A stretch of DNA of 51,839 nucleotides. Source: DASWHF01 sp036393295. Its GTDB lineage: Bacteria > Pseudomonadota > Gammaproteobacteria > Acidiferrobacterales > UBA6901. The notes under the pieces are model-generated. The model was not told the origin of the DNA. It did not search any database and saw only the letters and a list, made by a program, of their open reading frames with translations. The translations under genes were made by a program, and so were the position numbers. The DNA lies in contig DASWHF010000073.1 of NCBI GenBank assembly GCA_036393295.1, positions 1 to 51,839 on the forward strand, given 5' to 3'. This document shows, one piece after another, positions 1 through 7,665 of the stretch; positions within the stretch are counted from its first letter, which is position 1; each line of letters starts with the position of its first letter.

Positions 1-22
1 CCTACATAAGCCAACGTCGGCG

Positions 23-565
23 TCAGACCGACAGCTCCCTCACCAACGGCAGGATCTTCTTCTCCAGATCCTCCGGCGAGATCGGGCCGATGTGTTTGTA
101 GCGGATGATGCCCTGCTTGTCGATCAGGAAGGTCTCGGGCACGCCGTACACGCCCCAGTCGATGCCGACGCGGCCGTCGGCGTCGACCAGGCTCACGTCG
201 TAGGGGTTGCCCCCGGCGCGCAGCGTGCTTTCGGCGGCGGCGCGCGCGTCTTTGTAATTCAGCCCGATCAGGGGAACGATCTTGCGACGGCCGAGCTCCA
301 CCAGCACCGGGTGCTCCTGCTTGCAGGCCACGCACCACGAGGCCCAGACGTTGATCAGCACGACCTTGCCCTGCCAATCCGCCTTGCTCATCACCTTTTT
401 GGGGTCTTCCAGCGTCGGCAGCGAGAACGCCGGCAGCGGCTTGTCGATGAGCGGGGAGGGGATGTCGCGCGGCGAGAGCTGGCCGGTATTCATGAGGTAG
501 ATCGCCCAGGCCAGCAATCCGAGGACGGCCGCGACGAAGACGAGGGGGAACGCGAAGTTCTTCAC
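23..565 (-). CDS. ccmG: CcmG/DsbE thiol:disulfide oxidoreductase (cytochrome c maturation)
   Basis: 180-residue membrane-anchored periplasmic thioredoxin-like protein that keeps the apocytochrome c CXXCH cysteines (or CcmH) reduced for haem attachment. One N-terminal membrane anchor (about residues 5-25) precedes a thioredoxin fold. The active site is WCVAC (Cys78 and Cys81), and the cis-proline loop reads GVPETF, both typical of CcmG. Length matches the family. The ATG overlaps the ccmE stop by 4 bases (ATGA), so it is translationally coupled and is the last complete gene of the minus-strand ccm operon here. In the usual order ccmF stands between ccmE and ccmG; here it does not. Only 22 bases remain downstream, too few to identify the next gene. 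Confidence 0.96.
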   Translation of the reverse strand: MKNFAFPLVFVAAVLGLLAWAIYLMNTGQLSPRDIPSPLIDKPLPAFSLPTLEDPKKVMSKADWQGKVVLINVWASWCVACKQEHPVLVELGRRKIVPLIGLNYKDARAAAESTLRAGGNPYDVSLVDADGRVGIDWGVYGVPETFLIDKQGIIRYKHIGPISPEDLEKKILPLVRELSV

Positions 566-1032
566 GGCTGACGCCCCGCCGGCGCCGCCTGCGCGTCGAC
601 CGCCGTGCCGGGCCCGTCCGGCACATGCTTCAGCGTCTTCGCCACTTCCGGCGGCATGTAGTTCTCGTCGTGCTTGGCCAGCACCTGATCGGCGAGAAAG
701 CGGTCGTCCGGGCCGAGCTGGCCCTGCGCGATCACGCCCTGGCCCTCGCGGAACAGGTCGGGGAGGATGCCCTCGTAGTGTACGCTGATCTTCTTGTTCA
801 AATCCGTCACGACGAAATCGACCTTGAGGCCGTCCTTCTTGACGCTGCCGGCCTCGACCAGCCCGCCGACGCGGAAGGTGCCGGCGGTCGGCGCCTTGCC
901 CTCCAGGACTTCGGTCGGGCTGAAGAAGTACACCAGGTTGGCGCGGAACGCGTTCAGGATCAGCAGCCCGGCGACGGTGATCACCGTCACGCCGCCGACC
1001 ACCGCTATCAACTTCTTGTGTCTCGGTTTCAT
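562..1032 (-). CDS. ccmE: CcmE periplasmic haem chaperone
   Basis: 156 residues. CcmE receives haem from CcmC, holds it covalently and hands it to the haem lyase CcmF. An N-terminal membrane anchor (about residues 8-28) is followed by an OB-fold domain. The signature HDENY is present, giving the haem-binding His121 and the nearby Tyr125. The C-terminal tail is flexible and rich in Ala and Pro, as in other CcmE proteins. The start ATG overlaps the ccmD stop and the stop overlaps the ccmG start, so the gene is tightly packed in the operon. The normal partner gene ccmF is missing immediately downstream. Confidence 0.97.
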   Translation of the reverse strand: MKPRHKKLIAVVGGVTVITVAGLLILNAFRANLVYFFSPTEVLEGKAPTAGTFRVGGLVEAGSVKKDGLKVDFVVTDLNKKISVHYEGILPDLFREGQGVIAQGQLGPDDRFLADQVLAKHDENYMPPEVAKTLKHVPDGPGTAVDAQAAPAGRQP

Positions 1033-1202
1033 TCGTTGCCTGCCTCGTTGGCGCGCGCGTAGTCGCGCAACCTCGTCATCACCCTGCGCCGCCGGCGCAG
1101 CGCCGCCCAGACGTTCGCCACCAATACGAGCGCGGCGATGCCGTAGCTGCCCCAGACGTATACCGCGTAACCGCCCATGTGGAAGAACTCCGTCCAGTTC
1201 AT
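1029..1202 (-). CDS. ccmD: CcmD haem exporter accessory protein
   Basis: 57-residue small membrane protein. CcmD stabilises the CcmABC complex and helps release holo-CcmE. One transmembrane helix (about residues 13-33) is followed by a strongly basic stretch with several Arg, the usual CcmD layout with the tail in the cytoplasm. I chose the ATG at 1202 because it overlaps the ccmC stop as ATGA and the protein begins MNWTEFF, as CcmD proteins typically do. A longer reading upstream would run through ccmC. Identification rests on size, topology and position between ccmC and ccmE. Confidence 0.9.
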   Translation of the reverse strand: MNWTEFFHMGGYAVYVWGSYGIAALVLVANVWAALRRRRRVMTRLRDYARANEAGNE

Positions 1203-1942
1203 CGCGCGCTCAGCACCTCGGCCACCCAGGCGGTGTTGCGCTCGCGCTCGAGGATCTCGGCGCGCATGCGCATCAGCGCCACGGTGACGTAATACAGCTT
1301 GAAGGCGACGGCCATGATCAGCAGCGGCCACAGCATGCTCGGGTCGATGGCCGGCGTGCCCACCTTGGCTATCGAGCTAATAGACGCCGGTTGGTGCAGG
1401 GTGTTCCACCACTGCACGGAAAAATGGATCACCGGGATGTTCACCACCCCGACCAGGGCCAGCAGCGCGCTGGCGCGCGCCGCGCGCCGCGGGTCGTCGA
1501 TCGCCGCCTGCAGGGCCATGAAGCCGATATACAGGAACAGCAGGATCAGCTCGGAGGTGAGCCGTGCGTCCCAGGCCCACCAGGCGCCCCACATCGGCTT
1601 GCCCCACAACGAGCCCGTGACCAGGGCGAGCAGGGTGAAGGAGGCGCCGATCGGCGCCGACACCGCCGCCAGCACCTCGGCCAGCTTGATGTTCCAGACC
1701 AGCCCGATCGCCCCGGCCCCGGCCATGATCACGTAGACGAACATCGACATCCACGCCGACGGCACGTGCACGTACATGATGCGCACGCTCTCGCCCTGCT
1801 GGTAGTCCGGCGGTGCGACGAACAGCGCCATGTACAGTCCGGCGGCCAGCAGCAGCACGGTGGCGGCCGCGAGCCAGGGCGTCAGCGTGCCGGCCAGGGC
1901 GTAGAAGTTCTTGGGCGCGGCGTACTTGTAGTTGATCGGCAT
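1199..1942 (-). CDS. ccmC: CcmC haem transporter/lyase for CcmE
   Basis: 247-residue polytopic inner-membrane protein of the haem-handling superfamily, which loads haem onto CcmE. The tryptophan-rich periplasmic loop WGAWWAWD (residues 118-125) is present. So are the two expected haem-ligand histidines, His59 (in the HVPSAW loop) and His183 (in NTLHQP), matching the spacing of the E. coli protein. About six transmembrane segments are visible. It lies 6 bases downstream of ccmB and overlaps ccmD by 4 bases. Confidence 0.97.
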   Translation of the reverse strand: MPINYKYAAPKNFYALAGTLTPWLAAATVLLLAAGLYMALFVAPPDYQQGESVRIMYVHVPSAWMSMFVYVIMAGAGAIGLVWNIKLAEVLAAVSAPIGASFTLLALVTGSLWGKPMWGAWWAWDARLTSELILLFLYIGFMALQAAIDDPRRAARASALLALVGVVNIPVIHFSVQWWNTLHQPASISSIAKVGTPAIDPSMLWPLLIMAVAFKLYYVTVALMRMRAEILERERNTAWVAEVLSAR

Positions 1943-1948
1943 GGGGGA

Positions 1949-2626
1949 TCAGTCGAGCGAGATGCGCAAGGCGGCGGCGGTGGCCCAGGGCAGGAAACCG
2001 GCGGCCAGCACCAGGAATGCTCCTAATAAGGACAAGTAGGCTTCGGTGCCCTGGCCCGCGGCGCTGGCGGTGACGGCCCCGGCCCCGAATATCAGCACCG
2101 GAGTATACAACGGCAGCACCAGCAGCGACACCAGCACCCCGCCGCCGCGCAGGCCGAGGGTCAGCGCCGCCCCGACCGCCCCCAGCAGGCTCAAGACCGG
2201 GGTCCCGAGCAGCAGCGCCAGCACCAGGGTGGCGATGGCCCCGGTCGGCAGGTGCAGCTGGATGGCCAGCAGCGGGCTCAGGAGCACCAGCGGCAGGCCC
2301 GAGGTCAGCCAGTGGGCGAGGATCTTCGGATAGACCAGCAAAGTAAGCGGCTGGGGGGCCAGCGCCAGCTGCTCCAAGGTGCCATCGGCATGGTCGGCGT
2401 CAAACAGCCGGCCGAGCGACAGCATGGTGGCGAGCAGCGCCGCGACCCACAACACCCCGGGCGCCAGGCCGCGCAGCACTGCCGGCTCCGGGCTCACCCC
2501 GAGCGGGAACAGGCTTGCGACGATGGCGAAGAACACCAGCGGCGTGATCACGTCGGCCGGCTTGCGCGCGGCCAGCAGCAGGTCGCGTGCCAGCACATGG
2601 CTGAGGCTGTCGGCGAGTCCGGCCAT
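1949..2626 (-). CDS. ccmB: CcmB haem exporter ABC permease
   Basis: 225-residue membrane subunit of the CcmAB(CD) ABC transporter that releases holo-CcmE from CcmC. Six hydrophobic segments and an N-terminal cytoplasmic segment are visible. The length agrees with the family (about 220). The ATG at 2626 forms a TGATG overlap with the ccmA stop, so starts further upstream, inside ccmA, are rejected. It forms the permease partner of the adjacent ATPase CcmA. Confidence 0.95.
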   Translation of the reverse strand: MAGLADSLSHVLARDLLLAARKPADVITPLVFFAIVASLFPLGVSPEPAVLRGLAPGVLWVAALLATMLSLGRLFDADHADGTLEQLALAPQPLTLLVYPKILAHWLTSGLPLVLLSPLLAIQLHLPTGAIATLVLALLLGTPVLSLLGAVGAALTLGLRGGGVLVSLLVLPLYTPVLIFGAGAVTASAAGQGTEAYLSLLGAFLVLAAGFLPWATAAALRISLD

Positions 2627-3237
2627 CAGGCGTCGAGCTGCAGCGTCATGATCTTGGGTGTCGCGACCGTGACCTCCTGGTGCGAGGTGAGGATCACCAT
2701 GCCACCCCCGGCCAGGTGCAGCGCCACGCGCTCGGCCATGAAGCCGCTGGTGCGGATGTCGAGCGCCGTGAACGGCTCGTCCAGGATCCACAGCCGGCGC
2801 GGCGCGACGAACAGCCGCGCCAGGGCCAGGCGGCGTTTCTGCCCCTGCGAGAGCAGTTTGGCCGGCAGGTGGATGACGCGCTTCAAGCCCAGCTCGGCGA
2901 GGATCGCCGCCGGGTCGGAGTCCGGCGCGCCGCTCAAGCCGGCCTGGAAGCGCAGGTTCTCGACCGCGCTCAAGTCGCCGTGCATGCCGTTGGCGTGGCC
3001 GACGTAGCACAACTCGGCGCGGTAGGCCTCCGCGAGCTCGCCGATCGGCCGGCCGTCCCAGAGGATGCGGCCGTGGGCGGCATGGCTCAAGCCGGTGAGC
3101 GTGCGCAGCAGCGTGGTCTTGCCGCTGCCGTTGGCGCCCTGGATATGCATGAGCTCGCCGGCGCCGAGCTGGAAGGACAGGCCGCGGAACAGGGTGCGGT
3201 CCCCGCGCGCGCAGCTGAGATCGGCGATGTCGAGCAA
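2626..3237 (-). CDS. ccmA: CcmA haem exporter ATP-binding protein
   Basis: ABC ATPase of the CcmAB complex. Walker A is GANGSGKTT, the signature motif LSQGQ, and Walker B LWILDEPF followed by TALD. I chose the TTG start at 3237, giving 203 residues that begin MLDIADL. It aligns with E. coli CcmA and has an AGGGAG ribosome-binding site about 11 bases upstream. A TTG at 3270 is also in frame but falls inside the terminal repeat of the MITE-like element at 3258-3412, so it is unlikely to be native. First gene of the ccm operon. No clear promoter was seen between it and the upstream tRNA-Arg. Confidence 0.95.
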   Translation of the reverse strand: MLDIADLSCARGDRTLFRGLSFQLGAGELMHIQGANGSGKTTLLRTLTGLSHAAHGRILWDGRPIGELAEAYRAELCYVGHANGMHGDLSAVENLRFQAGLSGAPDSDPAAILAELGLKRVIHLPAKLLSQGQKRRLALARLFVAPRRLWILDEPFTALDIRTSGFMAERVALHLAGGGMVILTSHQEVTVATPKIMTLQLDA

Positions 3238-3257
3238 GCTCTTATGGACTCCCTTTA

Positions 3258-3412
3258 GAGCGCCTATCAAAATGAAATTGCACGGCGTCTTTAGCCCTCA
3301 TCCCCACCCTTCTCCCGGAGGGAGAAGGGCTCAAAACCCCTCTCCCTCTGGGAGAGGGGTTGGGGTGAGGGCCGGGCTTTCGAGTAACGGACGGTCATTT
3401 TGTTAGGCGCTC
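3258..3412. mobile_element. MITE-like element carrying a REP pair
   Basis: Two 18-base ends are inverted copies with one mismatch: 3258-3275 reads GAGCGCCTATCAAAATGA, and 3395-3412 is its reverse complement with A for one T. Both ends are flanked by TTA (3255-3257 and 3413-3415), which looks like a 3-base target duplication. The interior holds no gene, only the palindromic repeats at 3295-3373. The left end lies directly next to the ccmA ribosome-binding site. Termini, flanks and size fit a miniature inverted-repeat transposable element. No matching transposase is in the window. Confidence 0.65.
3295..3373. repeat. REP-like palindrome family A, copy 1 (doublet)
   Basis: Two hairpins, each with a perfect or near-perfect stem of the GGGAGAGGG type: 3307-3316 pairs with 3320-3329, and about 3337-3346 pairs with 3350-3359. 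They are flanked by an outer CCCTCATCCCC / GGGGTGAGGG pair. The same motif recurs at 8954-9046, 38004-38042 and 38368-38478. Confidence 0.8.
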
Positions 3413-3427
3413 TTAGGACCGCGAAAT

Positions 3428-3503
3428 TGGTGCCCCGAACACGAATCGAACGTGCGACCTGCCGCTTAGGAGGCGGCTGCTCTATCCACTGAGCTACCGG
3501 GGC
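3428..3503 (-). tRNA. tRNA-Arg (anticodon CCU, decodes AGG)
   Basis: A complete cloverleaf reads on the minus strand. The acceptor stem GCCCCGG pairs with TCGGGGC. The D-arm is GCTC/GAGC, the anticodon stem GCCGC/GCGGC has the seven-base loop CTCCTAA (anticodon CCT), and the T-arm contains TTCGATT. Discriminator A is followed by an encoded CCA. Length is 76 bases. Confidence 0.95.
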
Positions 3504-3519
3504 GCAAGTCTCGGCCGGT

Positions 3520-3525
3520 ATTCTA
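3520..3525 (-). promoter_or_regulatory. Predicted -10 box of tRNA-Arg
   Basis: TAGAAT on the minus strand, 16 bases before the mature tRNA 5' end. The same hexamer stands before tRNA-Ala and rplU. No good -35 hexamer was seen. Confidence 0.45.
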
Positions 3526-3583
3526 GCATCGGTGAGGGAAAATGGCCGATGCGGCCGGGCGCCATTCCGCGCATTCTCAGGGC

Positions 3584-3661
3584 GTAGGGCGGGGCCTTGC
3601 CCCGCCGTGTCGACGACAGCAGATGCAGGCGCCGTGACGGTGGGGCTGGGCCCCACCCTAC
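3584..3661. repeat. Palindromic repeat family B, copy 1
   Basis: Left arm GTAGGGCGGGGCC..GCCCCGCC and right arm GGTGGGGCTGGGCCCCACC plus CTAC, in inverted orientation around a short spacer. Three more copies lie at 16003-16060, 37472-37529 and 40751-40824. It separates the two tRNA genes. Confidence 0.75.
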
Positions 3662-3809
3662 CCCATGACATGATAGGGCTCCGATCGACGCTCAACGAAG
3701 GCAGCCTCTCACCGCCATGCCCGGCGTGGCTGGAATTCCGCCTGCAAGAAAAAATGAACTGATCTGGAGCGCCGAGAGAATCGGCAGCCGGCCGGCATGC
3801 CGAAAGAAG

Positions 3810-3885
<76 letters not shown>

Positions 3886-3912
3886 ATCGGCCCCGTTTTC
3901 GGGGTGCCGCGG

Positions 3913-3918
3913 ATTCTA
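3913..3918 (-). promoter_or_regulatory. Predicted -10 box of tRNA-Ala
   Basis: TAGAAT on the minus strand, 27 bases upstream of the tRNA-Ala 5' end, with a weak TTCCGC hexamer 17 bases further upstream (3936-3941). A small hairpin, CCCCG/CGGGG, lies between the box and the tRNA. Confidence 0.4.
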
Positions 3919-3994
3919 GCCGGTTTGGCGCACGGGCGGAAGGGCGCGCCGCGGTCGGTCATGGCGGCCGGGCATGCTAGCATCTTCGCCCGTC

Positions 3995-5008
3995 ATGTCG
4001 CGCCCCGGTCCTTCACCCCCGATGCTGTCCCGCTGGAGCCGTTTGCCGGTCGCGGTCCTGGCCTTGGCCGCCGCCGCGGCGACCCCGGCGGAGCCGTTCG
4101 CTACCCGCAATCAGAGCCCGCTCGCCCGGCTCTACGGCCTGCCGGCGGCGGCGCCGGCGGTGCTGCTCGCGCCCGACCGGCGCGAAGTCGTCGCGCGCCT
4201 CGATATCGCCAACAACTTCACCCGGCGCACCGTGGGCGGTGAGACGATCTGGCTCGACGGCGAAACCTATGAGCTCACCCTCGCGCTGCGCGGCGGCGCC
4301 GCGTGGCGCGGCCGGCGCGCGGAGTGGGGGGTGGAGCTGCCGCTGGTCGCGCACAGCGGGGGTTTCCTCGACGACGCGATCGACGACTGGCACGAGACCC
4401 TCGGCTTTCGCGACGGCGGCCGCTCGAATGTGGCGAGCGATGTGCTGCGCTACTCCTATGAACGCGACGGCGTCGAGCTGTTGCGCGTCGACCGTGCCGG
4501 CAGCGGGCTCGGCGACCTGCGCCTCACCGCCGGGCTCGCGCTCGACGCGGATCCCGCGCACCCGGTCGCGCTGCGCGCCGCCTTGAAGCTCCCGACCGGC
4601 GACAGCGATCGGCTGTTCGGCAGCGGCGGTGCCGATGTCGCGCTGTGGCTGGTCGCGGCGCGCGGGCTCGGCGACCACTGGCGGGCGGACGGCGCGCTCG
4701 GCGGCGCGCTGCTCATGCGCGGCGACGTGCTGCCGGCGTTGCAGCGGCGCGCCGGCGCGTTCGGTCACCTCGGGCTGTCCTACCGCATCGTCGACGACCT
4801 GCGTTTCCGCATCCAGCTCGACGGCCACACCGCGCTCTACGCAGACAGTGCGTTGCCGCAGCTCGACAAGAGCGCCCTGCAGATTGTGCTCGGCTGGCAG
4901 TGGCGGCCGAGCAGGCGCGTCGCGTTCGATTTGGCGTTGGCCGAGGACCTCGTGGATTTCGCGTCGCCGGATGTCTCCGTGCACCTGCAGGTGCACGCGG
5001 GGTTTTGA
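3995..5008 (+). CDS. DUF3187 family protein, probable outer-membrane beta-barrel
   Basis: About 337 residues from the ATG at 3995. An alternative ATG at 4022 begins MLSRW and leaves the signal peptide intact, and a third ATG at 3974 is less likely. After a signal peptide ending near AAATPAEP, the mature part begins FATRNQSPLARLYGLP, the opening typical of DUF3187. Alternating hydrophobic strands rich in Gly, Leu and Arg continue to the end, and the last residue is Phe, as in many outer-membrane barrels. Function of the family is unknown to me. It stands alone between tRNA-Ala and the Crp/Fnr gene, on the same strand as the latter. A weak -10-like TAGCAT lies at 3978-3983. An 18-base perfect palindrome overlaps codons near the 3' end. 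Confidence 0.75.
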   Translation: MSRPGPSPPMLSRWSRLPVAVLALAAAAATPAEPFATRNQSPLARLYGLPAAAPAVLLAPDRREVVARLDIANNFTRRTVGGETIWLDGETYELTLALRGGAAWRGRRAEWGVELPLVAHSGGFLDDAIDDWHETLGFRDGGRSNVASDVLRYSYERDGVELLRVDRAGSGLGDLRLTAGLALDADPAHPVALRAALKLPTGDSDRLFGSGGADVALWLVAARGLGDHWRADGALGGALLMRGDVLPALQRRAGAFGHLGLSYRIVDDLRFRIQLDGHTALYADSALPQLDKSALQIVLGWQWRPSRRVAFDLALAEDLVDFASPDVSVHLQVHAGF

Positions 5009-5037
5009 GTTGAACCGCCGGCGCGCCCGCGCCGACT

Positions 5038-5060
5038 CATGCGTGACGGTCGAACGCATG
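5038..5060. repeat. Small inverted repeat upstream of the Crp/Fnr gene
   Basis: CATGCGT (5038-5044) and ACGCATG (5054-5060) are perfect inverted 7-mers separated by 9 bases, about 47 bases before the regulator's ATG. It could be an operator or a weak hairpin. Nothing else supports a function. Confidence 0.3.
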
Positions 5061-5106
5061 CGCAGGATCTTCCCTTCACCGGCCGTCATGTCTGGAGCGG
5101 ACCATC

Positions 5107-5772
5107 ATGACGGACGACATCCTCGATATTCTGGCGAGCAGCCGTTTGTTCGACGGCGTGGCGATACCGGCGCTGGACGCGCTTGCGCGCCGCGCGCGGC
5201 GGCTGCGGCTCAAGCGTCACGCGCTGTTGTGGAGCGCCGGCTCGACGCTCGAGGCGCTGCCGGTGGTGGCGGCCGGCCGGCTCAAGGTCGGTCTCGCCGA
5301 GCACGGCGGTCGCGAGGTGGTGGTGGCGATCGCCGGCCCCGGCGAGGCGCTCGGCGAGACCGCGCTGATCGACGCGCGCCCGCTCGCCACCCATGTCACC
5401 GCGCTGGCGCCGACCGCGCTGATCCTGCTGCCGGTGCCGAACCTGCGGCGCGCGCTCGGCGACGATGCGCGCCTGGCGCGCAATCTGCTCGACCTCATGG
5501 CGCAGCGCCTGCGCGAGGCGCAGCAGAACGCCGCCGACCTGGCGCTGCTCGACGTGCGCGACCGCCTGGCGCGCACCCTGACGCGGCTCGCCGAGCCCTG
5601 CGGCGGCGAGCAGGTGATCACCGCGCGGCTCACCCACCAGGACATCGCCCACATCGTCGGCGCATCGCGCGAGCGCGTCAGCCGGCTGTTCAAGGCGCTC
5701 GCCGACAGCGGCGCGATCCGCGTCGAGCGCGGCCGCATCGTGCTGCGCGCCCACGCGCCGAGCAACGCCTGA
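5107..5772 (+). CDS. Crp/Fnr-family transcriptional regulator
   Basis: 221 residues: an N-terminal cyclic-nucleotide-binding-type jelly roll (about 10-125), a dimerisation helix (about 125-150) and a C-terminal winged helix-turn-helix. The recognition helix reads SRERVSR. Its Arg188, Glu189 and Arg193 match the three DNA-contacting residues of E. coli CRP (Arg180, Glu181, Arg185), so a TGTGA half-site is predicted. The effector pocket is degenerate: after GETAL the usual R-S/T-A is L-A-T, losing the phosphate-binding Arg. With only one cysteine (165) it cannot carry an FNR-type iron-sulfur cluster. A matching operator lies at 7666-7681 before the second downstream repeat-protein gene. The ATG follows a GGAGCGG-like site. 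The effector is unknown. Confidence 0.88.
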   Translation: MTDDILDILASSRLFDGVAIPALDALARRARRLRLKRHALLWSAGSTLEALPVVAAGRLKVGLAEHGGREVVVAIAGPGEALGETALIDARPLATHVTALAPTALILLPVPNLRRALGDDARLARNLLDLMAQRLREAQQNAADLALLDVRDRLARTLTRLAEPCGGEQVITARLTHQDIAHIVGASRERVSRLFKALADSGAIRVERGRIVLRAHAPSNA

Positions 5773-5885
5773 GCACGCCCACCGGCCTTGAACCGCGCGC
5801 GTGGCCGACGCGACTCAACATCCGGGACGCGCGGCGGATATCGACAATGCGCGCCCGTCACACCCACACTGATGAGGACAGGAAC

Positions 5886-7589
5886 ATGAACACGACTGGC
5901 TTGATCGGCAAGTCCGGACTGGCGGTGCTGCTGCTGGCGCTCGCCGCCTGCGGCGGCAAGGGCGGCGGCGGTGCCGCGGCGCCGCAAAGCGCGCCGGCCG
6001 GCGAATTCACCAAGACCGTCACCCTCGACGGCACCGTGGTCAACTTCATCGGCCCGTTCCGCGCGGGCACCGACACCAACTCGCGCTACCAGCACTTGGT
6101 GCTGGCCAAGGACCTGAACGGCGCCGGCTGGCTGCGCCGCATCGCCTTCCGCTATTTCGCCCCCGGGTCGAGCAACGGCCGCTGCGACGGCGTCACGCTG
6201 CGTTTCGGCCATACCGGTCTCGGCGCGCTCACCACGACCTTCGCGAACAACGTCGATCAGGGACGCGGCCCGGTGCACACCGGGCTCGACGACGCGCCGA
6301 TCAGCTTCCCGTCGGCACTCGGCGGCGCCTACCTGCCGATCACGCTCGCCCGGCCGTTCTACTACAACGGCGTCGACAACCTGGTGGTCGAGGTCGTGAC
6401 CCGCGGCTGCCACGACATGCCGCAGTTCCAGGCGCAGTCGGCGGCCAGCCCTTACACCGCCGCGGTCTGGTCGTCGAATCCCGCCGCCACCACGGGTTCG
6501 GCCAGCAACTACCTGCACCATTTGCGCCTCGACTTCGCCGGCGGCGACGACCGCGTCGTCTACGGCGGCACGGCGATCAACGCCGGCACGCCGTTCACCG
6601 ACACCCCCGGCGCGGCGCGCGACGTGCAGATGCTCTACCACCGCAGCCGCATCGACGGCGCCGGCGCCATCACCGGCATCGCCTTCCCGGTGGCGATCGC
6701 CACCAGCGCGCCGGCCGAGTTCGAGGTCACGGTGAAGCTCGGCCACAGCACGCGCGACGACCTGGCCGGTCACCGGCTCGGCCACGACAATTTCTCCGCG
6801 GCGCCGATGACCGTCGCCGATCACGCGACCCTGCGCGTGCCGGCCGGCAAGCCGGTCGGCGGCCTGGTGTGGTTGCCGTTTACGGACGGCCCGTTTCCCT
6901 ACAACGGCGTCGACAATCTGATCGTCTGGGTGGTGGTGCACGCGGCATCCGGCAATCTGGCGATCCGCGCCGACGACACCGGCGCCCACCAGACCACCTC
7001 GGACTCCTTCGTCGGCGACGGCACCCACGACTGGGCCTATCACGCCGTGTTGCGCTTTCGCGGCGGCCACCTGGACGTGCACACCCCCGGGGCGATCGGC
7101 GGCGGCACGGTCGACAGCTTCCCCCTGCAAAGCACCCAGGGCAAGCGCCAATACCTGTACCTGGCGAGCGAGCTCGGCAGCCGCGGGCGGATCACGCACC
7201 TGGCCTGCCGCGCCAGCGCCAACGCCGTGGCGGACGGCGGCTACGACTACCGTATCGTCCTGAGCCACACCAATGCCACGGCCCTGGGAACGGACTTCGC
7301 GGCGAATCTCAGCACGCCGGTAACCGTGTACAACGGCGGCCTGAGCCGCCCGGCGGTGCGGCGCGGCGACTGGATCGAGTTCCCGCTGAGCAGCGGCTTC
7401 GACTACAACGGGCGCGACAACCTGGTCGTGCAGATCGCGGGCAGCGGCGGCACCGCCGGCCTGGCCGGCTGCCTGGTGGATGCCGACGCCGTCCTGTACG
7501 CCGGGCGGCGGCTGTTCGGCGTCAACGAGGCCGCGACCACAGGGGCGGCGTCCAGTCACCTGCCCGATATGCGTTTCTTCCTGCCGTAG
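5886..7589 (+). CDS. Putative outer-membrane lipoprotein with three YNGxDNL repeats
   Basis: 567 residues, family not recognised. The start at 5886 follows GAGGACAGG. A lipoprotein signal ends LAAC with Cys22 as the lipidation site. Gly at +2 and +3 fits outer-membrane sorting, and a Gly-rich linker follows. Three repeats of roughly 175-180 residues follow (about 40-219, 222-394, 395-567). Each begins with a beta-rich segment and a line such as INGAGxIxxIAF, then a GHTxLxxLxTxF segment, and ends with a conserved strand: YNGVDNLVVEV (160-170), YNGVDNLIVWV (339-349), YNGRDNLVVQI (507-517). The composition suggests secreted beta-sandwich domains. It is paralogous to the next gene, lies 113 bases after the Crp/Fnr gene, and ends at a strong terminator. 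Confidence 0.8.
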   Translation: MNTTGLIGKSGLAVLLLALAACGGKGGGGAAAPQSAPAGEFTKTVTLDGTVVNFIGPFRAGTDTNSRYQHLVLAKDLNGAGWLRRIAFRYFAPGSSNGRCDGVTLRFGHTGLGALTTTFANNVDQGRGPVHTGLDDAPISFPSALGGAYLPITLARPFYYNGVDNLVVEVVTRGCHDMPQFQAQSAASPYTAAVWSSNPAATTGSASNYLHHLRLDFAGGDDRVVYGGTAINAGTPFTDTPGAARDVQMLYHRSRIDGAGAITGIAFPVAIATSAPAEFEVTVKLGHSTRDDLAGHRLGHDNFSAAPMTVADHATLRVPAGKPVGGLVWLPFTDGPFPYNGVDNLIVWVVVHAASGNLAIRADDTGAHQTTSDSFVGDGTHDWAYHAVLRFRGGHLDVHTPGAIGGGTVDSFPLQSTQGKRQYLYLASELGSRGRITHLACRASANAVADGGYDYRIVLSHTNATALGTDFAANLSTPVTVYNGGLSRPAVRRGDWIEFPLSSGFDYNGRDNLVVQIAGSGGTAGLAGCLVDADAVLYAGRRLFGVNEAATTGAASSHLPDMRFFLP

Positions 7590-7611
7590 GCGGCGCAAGC
7601 CGCATTGCGGC

Positions 7612-7642
7612 CGGCCGGGCCCCGTGGCCCGGCCGTTTTTTT
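7612..7642 (+). terminator. Rho-independent terminator
   Basis: Perfect 10-base stem CGGCCGGGCC / GGCCCGGCCG (7612-7621 and 7626-7635) with loop CCGT, followed by seven T. It closes the three-repeat lipoprotein gene and separates it from the promoter of the next gene. Confidence 0.93.
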
Positions 7643-7665
7643 CCGGCAATTCGCCATCGGGGCGT

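Noticed and set aside
1..22. Start of the next ccm gene at the left edge
   Set aside because: Only 22 bases are available. An ATG on the minus strand is followed directly by a stop, so no gene can be named.
3974..3994. Earliest ATG for the DUF3187 protein
   Set aside because: It overlaps the -10-like TAGCAT and adds residues before a signal peptide that is already complete.
4629..5885. In-frame upstream extension of the YNGxDNL lipoprotein
   Set aside because: It would run through DUF3187 and Crp/Fnr in another frame. The ATG at 5886 has a ribosome-binding site and begins a clean lipoprotein signal.
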